Notes: generated by a model not told the origin, from the letters alone. A stretch of 64,000 bases of DNA from UBA4732 sp963823075 (GCA_963823075.1 CAWGKE010000005.1:1-64000); one strand, 5' to 3'. Positions 39,280 to 47,889 are shown, numbered from the stretch's first letter. Numbers and translations are program-made.

Positions 39280-39486
39280 GTCCTGTCGTGGATTCAGGAC
39301 CGCCGGCTCCGCGCATTTCCGCGGTCCTCCTTACCGATCTATCTCTCCCATGACGACATCAAGCCGTCGTTTTTCCCCGGAAAAACAGGGCTTTTTCAGC
39401 TTCGATGCACCTTTCATGCACCTGGGCCAAAAAATCGACCCGGAAAACACGGCGTTTTTGCAACTTCGATGCACCTTAATGCACCT
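39280..39486. other. Island boundary region: hairpins and a direct repeat before the integrase
   Basis: GTCCTG/CAGGAC (39280-39300) and GTTTTTCC/GGAAAAAC (39369-39386) form hairpins. A 23-24-bp direct repeat (CTTCGATGCACCTT..ATGCACCT) occurs at 39400-39423 and 39464-39486, each preceded by a T-run and followed by about 40 bases. Such repeats just before a tyrosine recombinase gene may be integrase arm sites or part of the left attachment site. The 39248-39536 stretch has no gene and no tRNA that I can see. Confidence 0.45.
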
Positions 39487-39536
39487 TTCGTCGGGAACGA
39501 TTCCGAACCGCAAGCCGGGTTCGCAGTCTACCCGGC

Positions 39537-40661
39537 ATGAAAACTCCATCTCCCTGGTACTCCGAACGCCGGTCGGGCGGCGGCTGGTTCGTCAAACTCG
39601 ACGGCGAGCAGAACTTCCTCGGCAAGCACCCCAACGACGCCCCGAAGCCCAAGAGGGGCCGGGACGGTCGGTGGAACCCGCCCGCCACCATCCTCGATGA
39701 ATTCTACAAGCTGATGGCCCTTCGGGACACCGCCTCGAAGTCGGACTACCTTCTTGAAACCGTCTGTTCCCTGTACCTGATGGAACTGGCGGAGACAAAT
39801 CCCGACTTGTCGAAGCGCTACAGGCAGACGCTCGGCCATTTCTGTGACTTCAAGTACCAGGGGAAGCCGGTCGGCAAGCTGCTCGTCAACGCCGAACTTG
39901 AAGGGATTCACCTTCGTCGATGGGCCGAGACGTTCCCCTCGGACCAGACGCAACGGACGTACATCAACTGCTGCAAGGCGGTGCTGACCTGGGCCGTCAG
40001 GAAGAAGAGCATCAACATCAGCCACAACCCGTTCCTGTCCGTCAAGTCGCCGAAGATCGAGAGCCGTGCCGTCGTCATCAGCCGGGAGGAACACGAGGCG
40101 CTGCTCAAGTTCTGGAATAACGACTGCTACTGTGACTTCCTCCAGGCGATGTGGTTTACCGGCGCACGACCGGGGGAGATCGCCAAGATCGAGGCGAGAC
40201 ACCTGGAGGACGGGCTGTGGCGGCTGGCCCCCACGGAACACAAGACGGGACGAGTGACGGGGAAGGACCGGGTGATCGGCGTCTGTGACGAACTCTACGA
40301 GATTGTGGACCGGCTGATGACACTGCATCCGACCGGCCCCCTTTTCCTCAACACCATCGGTCGTCCCTGGACAACCTCGGCCTCGTTCGTCCGGTTCGAG
40401 ATGGCACGAGAGAAGAGGATCATCCGAAAGCAAGTGACCCCATACGCCTACCGCCATGCCTGGGCCACGCACGCCCTGGAGAACGGCAGGCTCGACATCT
40501 ACGAAGTGGCGAAGGCTCTCGGCCACCAGACCACGCAGATGGTCATGCTGCACTACGACCACTCCCGGAAGAACGCCGACCATCTCCGGGACATCTTTCA
40601 ACGGGCCAGACGCTCGACTACTTCGCCCGCTCCCGAAGGAACTGAAGACCAATCCCGCTAA
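39537..40661 (+). CDS. Tyrosine recombinase / phage-type integrase
   Basis: This catalyses site-specific integration and excision of the island. The protein has 374 residues. The catalytic arginine is in MWFTGARPGEIAKIEAR. The second box reads YAYRHAWATHALENG (RH retained, with tyrosine where the first His of HxxR usually sits). LGHQTTQMVMLHYDH carries the last histidine and the nucleophile tyrosine. An N-terminal core-binding (SAM-like) domain precedes, about residues 70-165. It converges with and overlaps the HTH gene by 44 bases. Codon choice here is less GC-biased than in the backbone, which fits foreign origin. Confidence 0.9.
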   Translation: MKTPSPWYSERRSGGGWFVKLDGEQNFLGKHPNDAPKPKRGRDGRWNPPATILDEFYKLMALRDTASKSDYLLETVCSLYLMELAETNPDLSKRYRQTLGHFCDFKYQGKPVGKLLVNAELEGIHLRRWAETFPSDQTQRTYINCCKAVLTWAVRKKSINISHNPFLSVKSPKIESRAVVISREEHEALLKFWNNDCYCDFLQAMWFTGARPGEIAKIEARHLEDGLWRLAPTEHKTGRVTGKDRVIGVCDELYEIVDRLMTLHPTGPLFLNTIGRPWTTSASFVRFEMAREKRIIRKQVTPYAYRHAWATHALENGRLDIYEVAKALGHQTTQMVMLHYDHSRKNADHLRDIFQRARRSTTSPAPEGTEDQSR

Positions 40662-41289
40662 CGGTGACGCTGCCTCGGCTCCGGCGCTTCGGGGGTCGAG
40701 GCACTTGATGCACACCGGGCATGTCCTGAGCAGGCTGAACGGTTTTCCGGGCGATGTACTCCTCGACCCACTCTCGGCGGGTGCGAAGCCACCGCCCGTC
40801 CTTCACGGCCCTGATCCGACCGTCCAGCAGCCGCTCACGGGCTTCGGCGTAAGAGCATCCCAGCAGTTCGGCCACGTCCCGTGTCGTCATGGCGTCATGC
40901 TGACACGGATTGCGGCGTGACCGGCTCGCCGAGGGGATCGTGGCATCAGTCGGGTTGTCGCCGCCCACCTTGGCGATGGCCGAAAGACACGCTTCCATCC
41001 GACCAGCGATCTCTTCGATCCGGCTCACCGATGGCACTGTGGCGTTCCCACGGGCGGGACGAATCGCTGCCTGCTGCTCCCACGATGTCATCGAGTTCCA
41101 CCGGAAATGCTCGTAGACCTCTCGAAGCGTGGCCCACTCCGGGCAGTTCGAGGCGATCTCTATGTCGTAACCAGACACCATGACGTGAGCGACGATCTGA
41201 CTCCCTGGATCGCCGCCGAGAACGACACTCCGTTCCCCTTCAGGGACTTGGGACGAAATGAAGGAGATCATTCGTTGGCGGTCGGACAT
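40618..41289 (-). CDS. Excisionase-like helix-turn-helix protein
   Basis: The protein has 223 residues. The C-terminal part carries an HTH_17/excisionase-type domain (MTTRDVAELLGCSYAEARERLLDG, then RIRAVKDGRWLRTRREWVEEYI). The N-terminal 130 residues are not recognised. It is encoded opposite to the integrase with overlapping 3' ends, the usual place for a directionality factor or island regulator. A KRRSRG tail may help DNA binding. It probably bends DNA at the attachment site or represses island genes. Confidence 0.7.
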   Translation of the reverse strand: MSDRQRMISFISSQVPEGERSVVLGGDPGSQIVAHVMVSGYDIEIASNCPEWATLREVYEHFRWNSMTSWEQQAAIRPARGNATVPSVSRIEEIAGRMEACLSAIAKVGGDNPTDATIPSASRSRRNPCQHDAMTTRDVAELLGCSYAEARERLLDGRIRAVKDGRWLRTRREWVEEYIARKTVQPAQDMPGVHQVPRPPKRRSRGSVTVSGIGLQFLRERAK

Positions 41290-41499
41290 GACCCACCCCT
41301 CTCTTGCACACCCACCAGAACGCTAATTGAAATCGCCTAGTCGGTATCGGGCCGTCATCCGTCCGAGGCGTGATGGCCGGGAACATCTGCAAAGCGGCGA
41401 CAAGCAGACGTTCCGGCATCGGGATACTACTACGATTCTGGTGGGTTGTAAATCAAGCGAGGCAAGTGGGCTGCTCATCCGGTCTTGCCGCTCTCCTGG

Positions 41500-41928
41500 C
41501 TACGGCTCGGCACTTCTCGGCCCGAAGAACTCCTCGCCAAGATCGAGCAACGCCTTCTCGACGGCCTCCAGCTTGTCCGTCAGGACGCAGACGATGCCAA
41601 GCTGCTCGATCCACGGCTTCAAGCCGCACCCAGCAGCATCGTCTTGAAGTTGCAACTCGGTCGGTCGGTGAGGGGCTGATCGGTAGGGGTTCGCCATCGC
41701 CCTCACCAGTATTGACCGGAGGAAGTCTTCGGATGGCAGGCCGATATAGAACGGGAAATCGGCAAGGACTGTTTGGGTGGTGACGCTGTAGACCATCATC
41801 AGCCAGGGATGCCACCCACGGCAGGCCAGGAAGACCTCATCCGACCACTGGTTCACGCCAAGCTGCCACACGTCGCTTTCTTGGGGAAGCTGAAGGAGCC
41901 GGTCGATGTCTTCCTGTCCCTTCTCCAT
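41500..41928 (-). CDS. Small protein of unknown function, possibly DUF6930-like
   Basis: The start at 41928 is preferred because GGAGG precedes the ATG; a GTG at 41958 is less well placed. The protein has 142 residues. It contains WQLGVNQWSDEVFLACRGWHPWLMMVYS and a C-terminal half (LGIVCVLTDKLEAVEKALLDL) that recalls DUF6930 proteins from memory, but I am not sure. It may be a small alpha/beta fold. About 210 bases on each side (41290-41499 and 41929-42200) hold nothing else I can support. Confidence 0.55.
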   Translation of the reverse strand: MEKGQEDIDRLLQLPQESDVWQLGVNQWSDEVFLACRGWHPWLMMVYSVTTQTVLADFPFYIGLPSEDFLRSILVRAMANPYRSAPHRPTELQLQDDAAGCGLKPWIEQLGIVCVLTDKLEAVEKALLDLGEEFFGPRSAEP

Positions 41929-42200
41929 GTCGGCCTCCAGGACAACGCTCCGGGCCACGGCGCACGATCCCCAGGAAGGTAGACGCCGAATCGTGAACGA
42001 CGTTCGGAAACACCTTCGGATGCCGTCTGACCAGGCCAGGACGCCAGGATCGCCGAGTCGTGCGTCACCCTCTCCACGCAGGCGTCACGCAAAACGGGAT
42101 GCCTCCCCTGGTTCGGCGGCGTTTCCTGCTGTAAAATCAGCGGCAGCGGTCGGCACTTCGCCGGTCGCCACGATTCAACCGTCGAGGAAAACGAACGCAA

Positions 42201-42422
42201 GCCAACCCGTGGCCCGAAAGAGGGTTACGGCTACAATTTGATGACGCATTCTGAAGTGCGTCAAGTCTGCTTTCAGACAAACCGCCAAACTGAGCCGCAA
42301 GGCTCTTTCGTTAGATGAAAAGCAGTCTTGGCCGCTCCCGAAAGGGGGCGACGCCAAGCTGTTTTCATCTGCGCCTTGGCGGGCGTGTCTGGAGCGGCGA
42401 GGTTGTCGCTCCCGTTTTTTTT
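42201..42422 (+). ncRNA. Candidate structured RNA: chain of hairpins ending in an intrinsic terminator
   Basis: On the plus strand, in order: AACCC/GGGTT with GCC/GGC (42201-42231); TGACGCA/TGCGTCA (42242-42263); GTCTG/CAGAC (42265-42278); and GAGCC-GCAA-GGCTC, a GNRA loop (42292-42305). A long stem from 42313 to 42370 follows, pairing 9 + 3 + 6 + 7 bp and capped by a GAAA tetraloop. A GGAGCG/CGCTCC stem with eight Ts (42391-42422) ends the set. Perfect small stems and GNRA loops in this density are unlikely by chance. It could be a free small RNA or a terminated leader of the lipoprotein gene at 42596. I do not recognise a known RNA family. Confidence 0.6.
42391..42422 (+). terminator. Rho-independent terminator of the structured RNA
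   Basis: GGAGCG (42391-42396) pairs with CGCTCC and is followed by a G-T8 run (42414-42422). It faces the plus strand, 173 bases upstream of the lipoprotein start. The space 42423-42595 shows no other clear element apart from AAGGAG before 42596. Confidence 0.7.
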
Positions 42423-42595
42423 GACGGCTCTTCCTCACCGCCACACATCGCTGTCTCAGCAGATTCTCCAGAAAAAAGTTGGCCCTTGTCAGCCAAGGCG
42501 GTCGCACCGCTGATTAGGCACGCACTGTCGCCGGGTCACACGGAAGACCGTAGCCGGTCGGTAAAGTTCACGATTCCAGCACAAGGAGAATTGCC

Positions 42596-43192
42596 ATGAA
42601 GCCGAGGGTTTTGTCCGGGTGTCTGTTCCTGCTGACCGTCACGCTGCTGGCGGGATGCGACTCGAAGCCGAAAGGAACTGCCGAGGGTGATCCGGCGAAG
42701 ACTCCTTCCTCGACGAAGAGTGGCAAGGACACGAAGGCGAAGGTCGAAACTGAATCGCCTTCGGGGAAGAAGGACGGGTCGCCCAGCGAACTGCCCGCCG
42801 ACCTGGCCCGCCTCGAACACAAAGGGTTCGTGATCTTCTACAAGGGCTTCACGGAAGAGCAGATGAAAGCCTACCTCGACCACATCTACAAGTATTGGGG
42901 AAAAGGCAAGAACGACGGCTTGAACTCAGATGGCGTGTTCTACTACCAGGTGAAGTTGGCGAAGCAGAACCAGGGAATGCGGATCGTGCGAGAGGACGAC
43001 TTCACCAGGATCATGTTCCCCGTCGAAGAGCGGAAGAAGAAAGACCCCGTTTACTTCGGCAATATCGGCCTCCCTCTCAGCGGCAGCCTCACCAAGATTG
43101 ATGAGAGCGTCAAGGGCAAGGTCGCCTACGCCACCTGCAACGAAGACTGCACGGTGATCTACCGTGCCACCGACAAGTTCCACAAGCGATAA
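42596..43192 (+). CDS. Lipoprotein of unknown function
   Basis: The protein has 198 residues. It starts after AAGGAG with a lipobox (LTVTLLAGC) and is followed by a charged, low-complexity spacer (PKGTAEGDPAKTPSSTKSGKDTK). The folded part (LARLEHKGFVIFYKGFTEEQMKAYLDHIYKYWG) includes TCNEDC near the C-terminus, possibly a disulfide pair. It is the first gene of a plus-strand run that extends to 51.8 kb. No family is recognised. It is probably tethered to the periplasmic side of a membrane. Confidence 0.7.
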   Translation: MKPRVLSGCLFLLTVTLLAGCDSKPKGTAEGDPAKTPSSTKSGKDTKAKVETESPSGKKDGSPSELPADLARLEHKGFVIFYKGFTEEQMKAYLDHIYKYWGKGKNDGLNSDGVFYYQVKLAKQNQGMRIVREDDFTRIMFPVEERKKKDPVYFGNIGLPLSGSLTKIDESVKGKVAYATCNEDCTVIYRATDKFHKR

Positions 43193-43290
43193 GCACGCAA
43201 CGGGTGCAGCCAGTTCCCGAACCACGGCGCAGGTAGCCGGTCTACGTCTATGCGACGGTCCCTACCCAATCCCCAAAGGAGACAACTCCA

Positions 43291-44103
43291 ATGCGCCGAA
43301 TGGTACTTCTCTTCACTCTCTGCGTCGTGGCGGCAACTCTGGTCGTCATGTACGGTTGCAGCCCCAGGGCCGAAGTCGCCAAGAAGAAGGTTCTCGACCG
43401 GCTCGACGACATGCTCGGCAAGATGGATGTCCAGCGCCAGGAGATCGACGACGGCATGAGGGCCACGAAGAAGGCGGTCGAGGGCGTCCGCAAGGCCCGG
43501 ATCACCGCCCAGGTGAAGTGCGACCAGATCGACGAGAAGGCCAAGCCCTTCGAGGAGAAGCTGGCCCAATGCGACCAGACGCTCGCCAAGCTGCGTGACC
43601 TCTTGAAAGCCGACCAGCCCGCCGAGATCGCCAGCAAAACGTATTCCGTCGCCGACATCAAGGACATGGCCGGCAAGGTCATCCAGACCCGGAAAGACGC
43701 CGAGAGGCAGATCGACGCCTACAAGACGGCCCGTGCAAACATGCGGAAAGTCGTCGCCGACCTCTCCAAGCAGCAACAAGCCCTCGAAACCCGTCTGACA
43801 AACCTCCAAGGCCAGGTCGCCAAACTCGACGCCGAGATGGCCGCAGCCAAGACGATGAAAGAGGCGTCGGCGTCGATGGGCGACAAGGACGCCACGCTGG
43901 CGGCGAACCTCGACAGCCTGGAAGAGAAGGTCGCCTCCCTTTCTGCCGACGTGCGGGCCGAGCTACAGAGCGAGTCGGAGAAGTGGTCGGAAACGAAGAC
44001 GGACAAGGCCATGAGCGACGTGGACGCCTTCATCCGAGATTCGCAGCGGCCCACCGACACGGTTGCCGAGATCGACCGGATTCTCGGCCCGGCGAAGAAG
44101 TGA
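43291..44103 (+). CDS. Coiled-coil lipoprotein
   Basis: The protein has 270 residues and starts after AAAGGAG. A lipobox-like VVMYGC follows a hydrophobic segment (LLFTLCVVAATLVV). The rest is almost wholly coiled coil: KVLDRLDDMLGKMDVQRQEIDDG, ANMRKVVADLSKQQQALETRL, and LQGQVAKLDAEMAAAKTMKEAS. This is reminiscent of PspA-like or tether proteins but not clearly homologous. It is probably a periplasmic coiled-coil tether or scaffold. It lies 98 bases after the previous lipoprotein gene. Confidence 0.7.
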   Translation: MRRMVLLFTLCVVAATLVVMYGCSPRAEVAKKKVLDRLDDMLGKMDVQRQEIDDGMRATKKAVEGVRKARITAQVKCDQIDEKAKPFEEKLAQCDQTLAKLRDLLKADQPAEIASKTYSVADIKDMAGKVIQTRKDAERQIDAYKTARANMRKVVADLSKQQQALETRLTNLQGQVAKLDAEMAAAKTMKEASASMGDKDATLAANLDSLEEKVASLSADVRAELQSESEKWSETKTDKAMSDVDAFIRDSQRPTDTVAEIDRILGPAKK

Positions 44104-44140
44104 CGCCACCTGCCGATGGCCTTGGTTGGGAGGCTTTGCG

Positions 44141-45121
44141 ATGCAGCCAGAAGGAAACGGGTCGTTTGGCGGAATGGTTGGTCGTGCCATGCTGGGCGGC
44201 GCATTCCTCGTCGTCAGTGCCTACATGGCCGTCTCGTGCATCGGGTGTTCGGAAAGCGGCCCAAAGCACCATCAGCCCGGCGTTGCTGGACCCGCCCCGC
44301 CGATCCCGAAGGCGAAGCTGGACGGGGCTGATTCCTCCAACGACCAGGACGACTCCGGGCATCTGGCCGACGCACGGGAGCGGGTGAAGAAGTTTGAGAA
44401 GAAGCGAGCGGCGCTGCGACCGCTTCTCGACAAGGCGCTGGGCGACCGGGACGAGTTGGTGGGAAAGCTGCGAGAGGCCGGCGTGGAGAAGACGGCTGAC
44501 CTGAAGGGCAACAGCCGGGGCCAGCAGTTGGCGAGTTCCTTGCAGCGCCTCACCGTGGAGATCGACGGGCTGGAGTGCAGCATCGCCGCCATCGACAAGG
44601 CCATCGTGGAGGCGAAGTCGGTAGTCCGCCGCAAGGAGCGGGAGCGGGCCGGCATCAGCGACGAGGAGATGCGGAAGCTGGCCGAGCAACTGCGTGAGGT
44701 CGAGGAACGGACGGATGGGGCATCGAGGACGCCGGTGACACCGCTCGACGTGGACGCCGCTCTCGACAAGGCGCTGAAAGGAAGCCGGGACTCGAAGCCC
44801 TCGCAGCCTTCGACCAGCCTGGCGGACAAGCGGCTCGTGGGGAAGTGGGAAATCGTCGAGGGCGAACAGAAGGGGACCGCCACGTTCACGGACGGCGGGA
44901 CTGTCCTATTCATCTGGTTTCGCCGTGACCTGAAGCAAAACCTGACCGAGACGGGGAATTACACCCTGACCGGGAAGAGCCTCAAGATCAAGGCGTCCGG
45001 GCAGTACGACGGCGAGAGCCTGCGGGACATCGAGTTCTTGGCGGACGATGAACTGCTGGTTCATCGTCCCAAGGGCTTCAACTTCACCTGGCTATACGGA
45101 CGGCTGAAGCGGGTGAAATGA
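44141..45121 (+). CDS. Coiled-coil lipoprotein with C-terminal beta domain
   Basis: The protein has 326 residues from the ATG at 44141 (GGAGG precedes). A lipobox-like SCIGC follows the signal. A coiled coil spans roughly residues 75-210 (ERVKKFEKKRAALRPLLDKAL, LQRLTVEIDGLECSIAAIDKA). The C-terminal 90 residues (LVGKWEIVEGEQKGTATFTDGG, LTETGNYTLTGKSLKIKASGQYDG) resemble small lipocalin-like domains of planctomycete secreted proteins. It is the third consecutive envelope-type gene. Its function is unknown. The arrangement suggests that the three gene products act together. Confidence 0.7.
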   Translation: MQPEGNGSFGGMVGRAMLGGAFLVVSAYMAVSCIGCSESGPKHHQPGVAGPAPPIPKAKLDGADSSNDQDDSGHLADARERVKKFEKKRAALRPLLDKALGDRDELVGKLREAGVEKTADLKGNSRGQQLASSLQRLTVEIDGLECSIAAIDKAIVEAKSVVRRKERERAGISDEEMRKLAEQLREVEERTDGASRTPVTPLDVDAALDKALKGSRDSKPSQPSTSLADKRLVGKWEIVEGEQKGTATFTDGGTVLFIWFRRDLKQNLTETGNYTLTGKSLKIKASGQYDGESLRDIEFLADDELLVHRPKGFNFTWLYGRLKRVK

Positions 45122-45146
45122 TCGGGGGACACGACCGGAGGCCCAA

Positions 45147-45488
45147 ATGGCTGACATCACGATCCAGGGACTCGACGCCCACGCCCTTGAGCGCCTTCAG
45201 CGCCAAGCCGTCGCCAATCAGCGGTCACTCGAAGAAGAGATCAAACACATCCTGACGTGGGGTGTGGACTACATCGAGCGAATCAAAAGCCTCACCGCTG
45301 GCATGAAACCGATGGAGATGCCGAAACCGTTGAACGCCGATGATGACACGGAAGCCCTGGAAAGACGGAGAGTGCTTCGTGAACATCTTCGCAAAGGACA
45401 TGAAGAGCGTGAGCGGCTGATGCAGGAGTTGGACGAGGAGGAGGCCGAGTTGGGACGGCTTCGGAAGGAAGGCGAACAGCAGCATTGA
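45147..45488 (+). CDS. RHH (FitA/VapB-like) antitoxin-type protein
   Basis: The protein has 113 residues. The N-terminus (ADITIQGLDAHALERLQRQAVANQRSLEEEIKHIL) matches the ribbon-helix-helix family of FitA-type antitoxins. The C-terminal half is charged and helical. A partner PIN-domain toxin is not adjacent: the next gene is a GYF membrane protein. It may be an orphan antitoxin or a DNA-binding autoregulator for the run. GGAGG precedes the start, 26 bases after the previous stop. Confidence 0.7.
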   Translation: MADITIQGLDAHALERLQRQAVANQRSLEEEIKHILTWGVDYIERIKSLTAGMKPMEMPKPLNADDDTEALERRRVLREHLRKGHEERERLMQELDEEEAELGRLRKEGEQQH

Positions 45489-45517
45489 GGAGAGTAAGGC
45501 ATCCAGGGGACAGACCG

Positions 45518-46555
45518 ATGACAGCAGAGTGGTACTACGCCAAGAACAAGCAGAAGGTCGGGCCGGTGACGGAGGAGCAGTTGAAGAAACTGATCCGCTC
45601 AGGGGAACTCAGCCCCACCGACATGGTGTGGAAGCAGGGCATGGCGAAATGGCAACCTGCCGTGGCCGTGGATGGCCTGCTGGCGAAATCGTCTCCCGCT
45701 CAACCGGAGCCGCCACCCCTGCCGAATGCGACCAGTGCCGTGAGGAGTGTGTGGTGGGAGAGACTGAACCGGAACAAGCCTGCGTATCTGTCGGCCCTGT
45801 TCGCCGTGGCGTTGTTCCTTACCTGCCTTTGCAGCCCCGTCGTCTCCTTTGTCCTCGGAGCCTTCCCGGAGGGGTTGGCTGCCTTCCTCGGCTTCCTCTA
45901 CGTCTTGTTCGGGATCGGGCTGCTCGTGGCGCTCGTCGTCGCCGGCATGATGGCCCTGCACCGTGCATCGACGAGGGCCGAGCGGTTGAAGAGCCTGTGG
46001 GGGAAGTGGGAGCCGGTTTCAGGAGAAGGCTGTTCGCTGTGGTTCTACGAGGACGGTGGGTTCCTGCGGAATGACGGGTTTGGAGCGAAGTACGTCTTCG
46101 ATCTGTACAAGGACATCATCACCGTCAACGTCGAAGGATTCGGCCAGGCTATCCCGCTCAAGGTCATCACGATCACCAAGCACGAGCTAATCGTGGATGG
46201 CGGGGGCCAAGCATTGCACTTCAAGAAGGGCAAGACGATTACCGACGAGCGGTGGGAAGAATCAGTCGAGAAGACAAAGGAGTTCTTGAAGCAAGCTGCT
46301 CTGGTGACGGGCGCTGTGGCTGTGGGTGTCGTTGCCCTCGGCGCTCTGGTCTTGGGAGGAGCGGCGATGGCAGCGGGCGGCGTGGCCGGGGCGACTGCTG
46401 GGGGTGAGTATGGTATGCCGGGCGGTGGCTCGCAGTTCAGGCAAGTGCCTTGTAGCTTTTGTTTCCAGAAAGGTTGGGTCGAGGACTTATGGGGCGTTGG
46501 ACCACGCAAGGTCTGCGACAGGTGTGGAGGGAAGGGCTACATGCTTGAACCGTGA
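45518..46555 (+). CDS. GYF_2 domain membrane protein with zinc-ribbon end
   Basis: The protein has 345 residues from the ATG at 45518. The N-terminus is a GYF_2/DUF4339 domain (WYYAKNKQKVGPVTEEQLKKL, then DMVWKQGMAKWQPA). Two transmembrane segments follow (LSALFAVALFLTCLCSPVVS; LGFLYVLFGIGLLVALVVAG), then a beta-like domain and a Gly/Ala-rich hydrophobic segment. The C-terminus has four cysteines as CSFC and CDRCGGKG, like the DnaJ-type zinc repeat. GYF_2 domains usually bind proline-rich partners. It is probably a membrane hub. No known system contains exactly this set. Confidence 0.75.
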   Translation: MTAEWYYAKNKQKVGPVTEEQLKKLIRSGELSPTDMVWKQGMAKWQPAVAVDGLLAKSSPAQPEPPPLPNATSAVRSVWWERLNRNKPAYLSALFAVALFLTCLCSPVVSFVLGAFPEGLAAFLGFLYVLFGIGLLVALVVAGMMALHRASTRAERLKSLWGKWEPVSGEGCSLWFYEDGGFLRNDGFGAKYVFDLYKDIITVNVEGFGQAIPLKVITITKHELIVDGGGQALHFKKGKTITDERWEESVEKTKEFLKQAALVTGAVAVGVVALGALVLGGAAMAAGGVAGATAGGEYGMPGGGSQFRQVPCSFCFQKGWVEDLWGVGPRKVCDRCGGKGYMLEP

Positions 46556-46591
46556 TCGACAGCGTGCAAACGGGTGGTTTACGGCACGAGA

Positions 46592-46611
46592 GGGCAAGCT
46601 GCTTCTTGCCC
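46592..46611 (+). repeat. Hairpin in the leader before 46764
   Basis: GGGCAAG (46592-46598) pairs exactly with CTTGCCC (46605-46611) across a six-base loop. It lies in the 208-base gap between the GYF gene and the coiled-coil gene. No T-run follows, so it may be a leader structure rather than a terminator. Confidence 0.5.
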
Positions 46612-46763
46612 ATCGGCCTGTTCCCGTGACTCACCACTTCCTGAACCAGAACCGACCTTGGCGGTCTAACGTGTTGGTACGTTTGTCTGCTTGCAGCAGC
46701 AGATTGGTCGAGCGTCCGTGGTCCATCTCATCCAGGGACGATTAGACGCCAAGGAACCTGCCG

Positions 46764-47168
46764 ATGAACGCCGAGCCAGATCGACCTGGACGCCTGGAAG
46801 GCAACCTGGCAGCCGCCCAGGATCGCATCCGGCAACTCGAAGACCAACTCGGCGAGGCCGAGCAGGAACTCAAGGCCGCATCGGAGATCATCGACGAACA
46901 AGACTTCAACATCGAGTGCCTGCGGCTCCAACTGGAAGCGGCAGACCTGATGCTTGACGAAGCAGCAGAAGCACGTCGGCGGCTGGAGAAACGAATCGCC
47001 GACCTGGAGGACGCCAAGTCGGACAAACTCGACGATCCCTGCCCCGTGATCGTCCCCGTGCCGCAGGAGCCGGTTCCTTCGCAGCAACCTGGCTATCCGC
47101 CCGGCTACAGGCCCAATCCCGTCGTCGAGGCCATGATCGCCCGGTTCCGGCCCAGGGGAGAAAAGTGA
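46764..47168 (+). CDS. Coiled-coil protein of unknown function
   Basis: The protein has 134 residues, starting after AAGGAA. Residues about 12-85 are heptad-rich (AQDRIRQLEDQLGEAEQELKA, LRLQLEAADLMLDEAAEARRR), followed by a proline-rich tail (VPVPQEPVPSQQPGYPPGYRP). The tail could be a ligand for the GYF domain of the gene just upstream, which binds such motifs in other proteins. There is no signal peptide, so it is probably cytoplasmic. No family is recognised. Confidence 0.6.
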   Translation: MNAEPDRPGRLEGNLAAAQDRIRQLEDQLGEAEQELKAASEIIDEQDFNIECLRLQLEAADLMLDEAAEARRRLEKRIADLEDAKSDKLDDPCPVIVPVPQEPVPSQQPGYPPGYRPNPVVEAMIARFRPRGEK

Positions 47169-47176
47169 GGTTGCCA

Positions 47177-47596
47177 ATGGCCGTTGTCGAGAAGCGCCCG
47201 TTCTGGTTCGACCAGTTCAGGCGGCTGGTCGAGAAATGCTGGGACCACCACGGTCCATGCGGCAGTGTGCGACTTGACAGCGCTCTCGAAGTTGAGAACG
47301 GCCTGTGGCTCTTCCGTGCGGCCCCGGTGTTTCAGGAGGTTTTCGGCGGCAAGGACGACGGCAAGACAGTGTGGACCGGGTTCGAGTTTCACACGTTCAA
47401 GCTGATGCGGGCGATGACCGTGACCGGGGTTTCCGCCAAGAGTTGCTGCGCCGACTGCAACCCAACGCCGACCATCACGATCCGGGGAGCCTACCGGGGC
47501 CACATGCTCAAGCTGACGGTTCTCTTGGAGCCGGTCCCTGGATCACCAGTCGTAGAGATCATCGACACGCTCAAGTGCGAGATCAGGGCAAAGTGA
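47177..47596 (+). CDS. Small unknown protein with a CCADC cluster
   Basis: The protein has 139 residues from the ATG at 47177. Notable segments are KRPFWFDQFRRLVEKCWDHHG and SAKSCCADCNPTPTITIRGAYRG, which has three closely spaced cysteines. The cysteines and the HH pair might bind a metal, but this is speculation. The stop is 5 bases before the next gene, so the two are probably translated together. No family is recognised. Confidence 0.5.
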   Translation: MAVVEKRPFWFDQFRRLVEKCWDHHGPCGSVRLDSALEVENGLWLFRAAPVFQEVFGGKDDGKTVWTGFEFHTFKLMRAMTVTGVSAKSCCADCNPTPTITIRGAYRGHMLKLTVLLEPVPGSPVVEIIDTLKCEIRAK

Positions 47597-47601
47597 CCAA
47601 C

Positions 47602-47889
47602 ATGGACATCGACTACGAGAAGCTGGCGGCACTTTTTTACGGCGAACTTCACCGGACGTTTGTGGTGAAAGGTCGCTGGCGTGATTGCTCGGAGACGTTT
47701 CAACGTGTTTGGGAGGAAGCCGTCAGGCAGGCGTTGATCCGTGCGGCCAGCCAGGCAGGCGATGAATCCAGTGCCGCCACGCTGCTGCTGAAAAGGCTAT
47801 CGACGCCGACAAATGACCGGGACACCAACATCTACACGGTCGCCGCCGTCATCTACGAGGAGCTAAGGACGCCCGAAAGAACAACTTGA
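47602..47889 (+). CDS. Small helical unknown, 3' end altered by an IS insertion
   Basis: The protein has 95 residues, mostly helical (YEKLAALFYGELHRTFVVKGRW, FQRVWEEAVRQALIRAASQAG). The last codons, from 47866 on, lie inside the left end of the ISAzo13 element. Removing the IS and one TA copy would make the protein end ...YEELLAT with a TGA that overlaps the ATG of the 49188 gene. The gene therefore lost its natural end and its translational link. No family is recognised. Confidence 0.6.
   Translation: MDIDYEKLAALFYGELHRTFVVKGRWRDCSETFQRVWEEAVRQALIRAASQAGDESSAATLLLKRLSTPTNDRDTNIYTVAAVIYEELRTPERTT

Noticed and set aside
39400..39486. Possible CRISPR repeat near the integrase
   Set aside because: Only two unequal copies and no spacer series or cas genes, so a recombinase site is likelier.
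39248..39536. tRNA gene as integration target beside the integrase
   Set aside because: No cloverleaf with a TTCGA-type T-loop and CCA-like end could be drawn in this gap.
45147..45488. Complete toxin-antitoxin pair
   Set aside because: Only an RHH antitoxin-like gene is present; neither neighbour resembles a PIN or other toxin.
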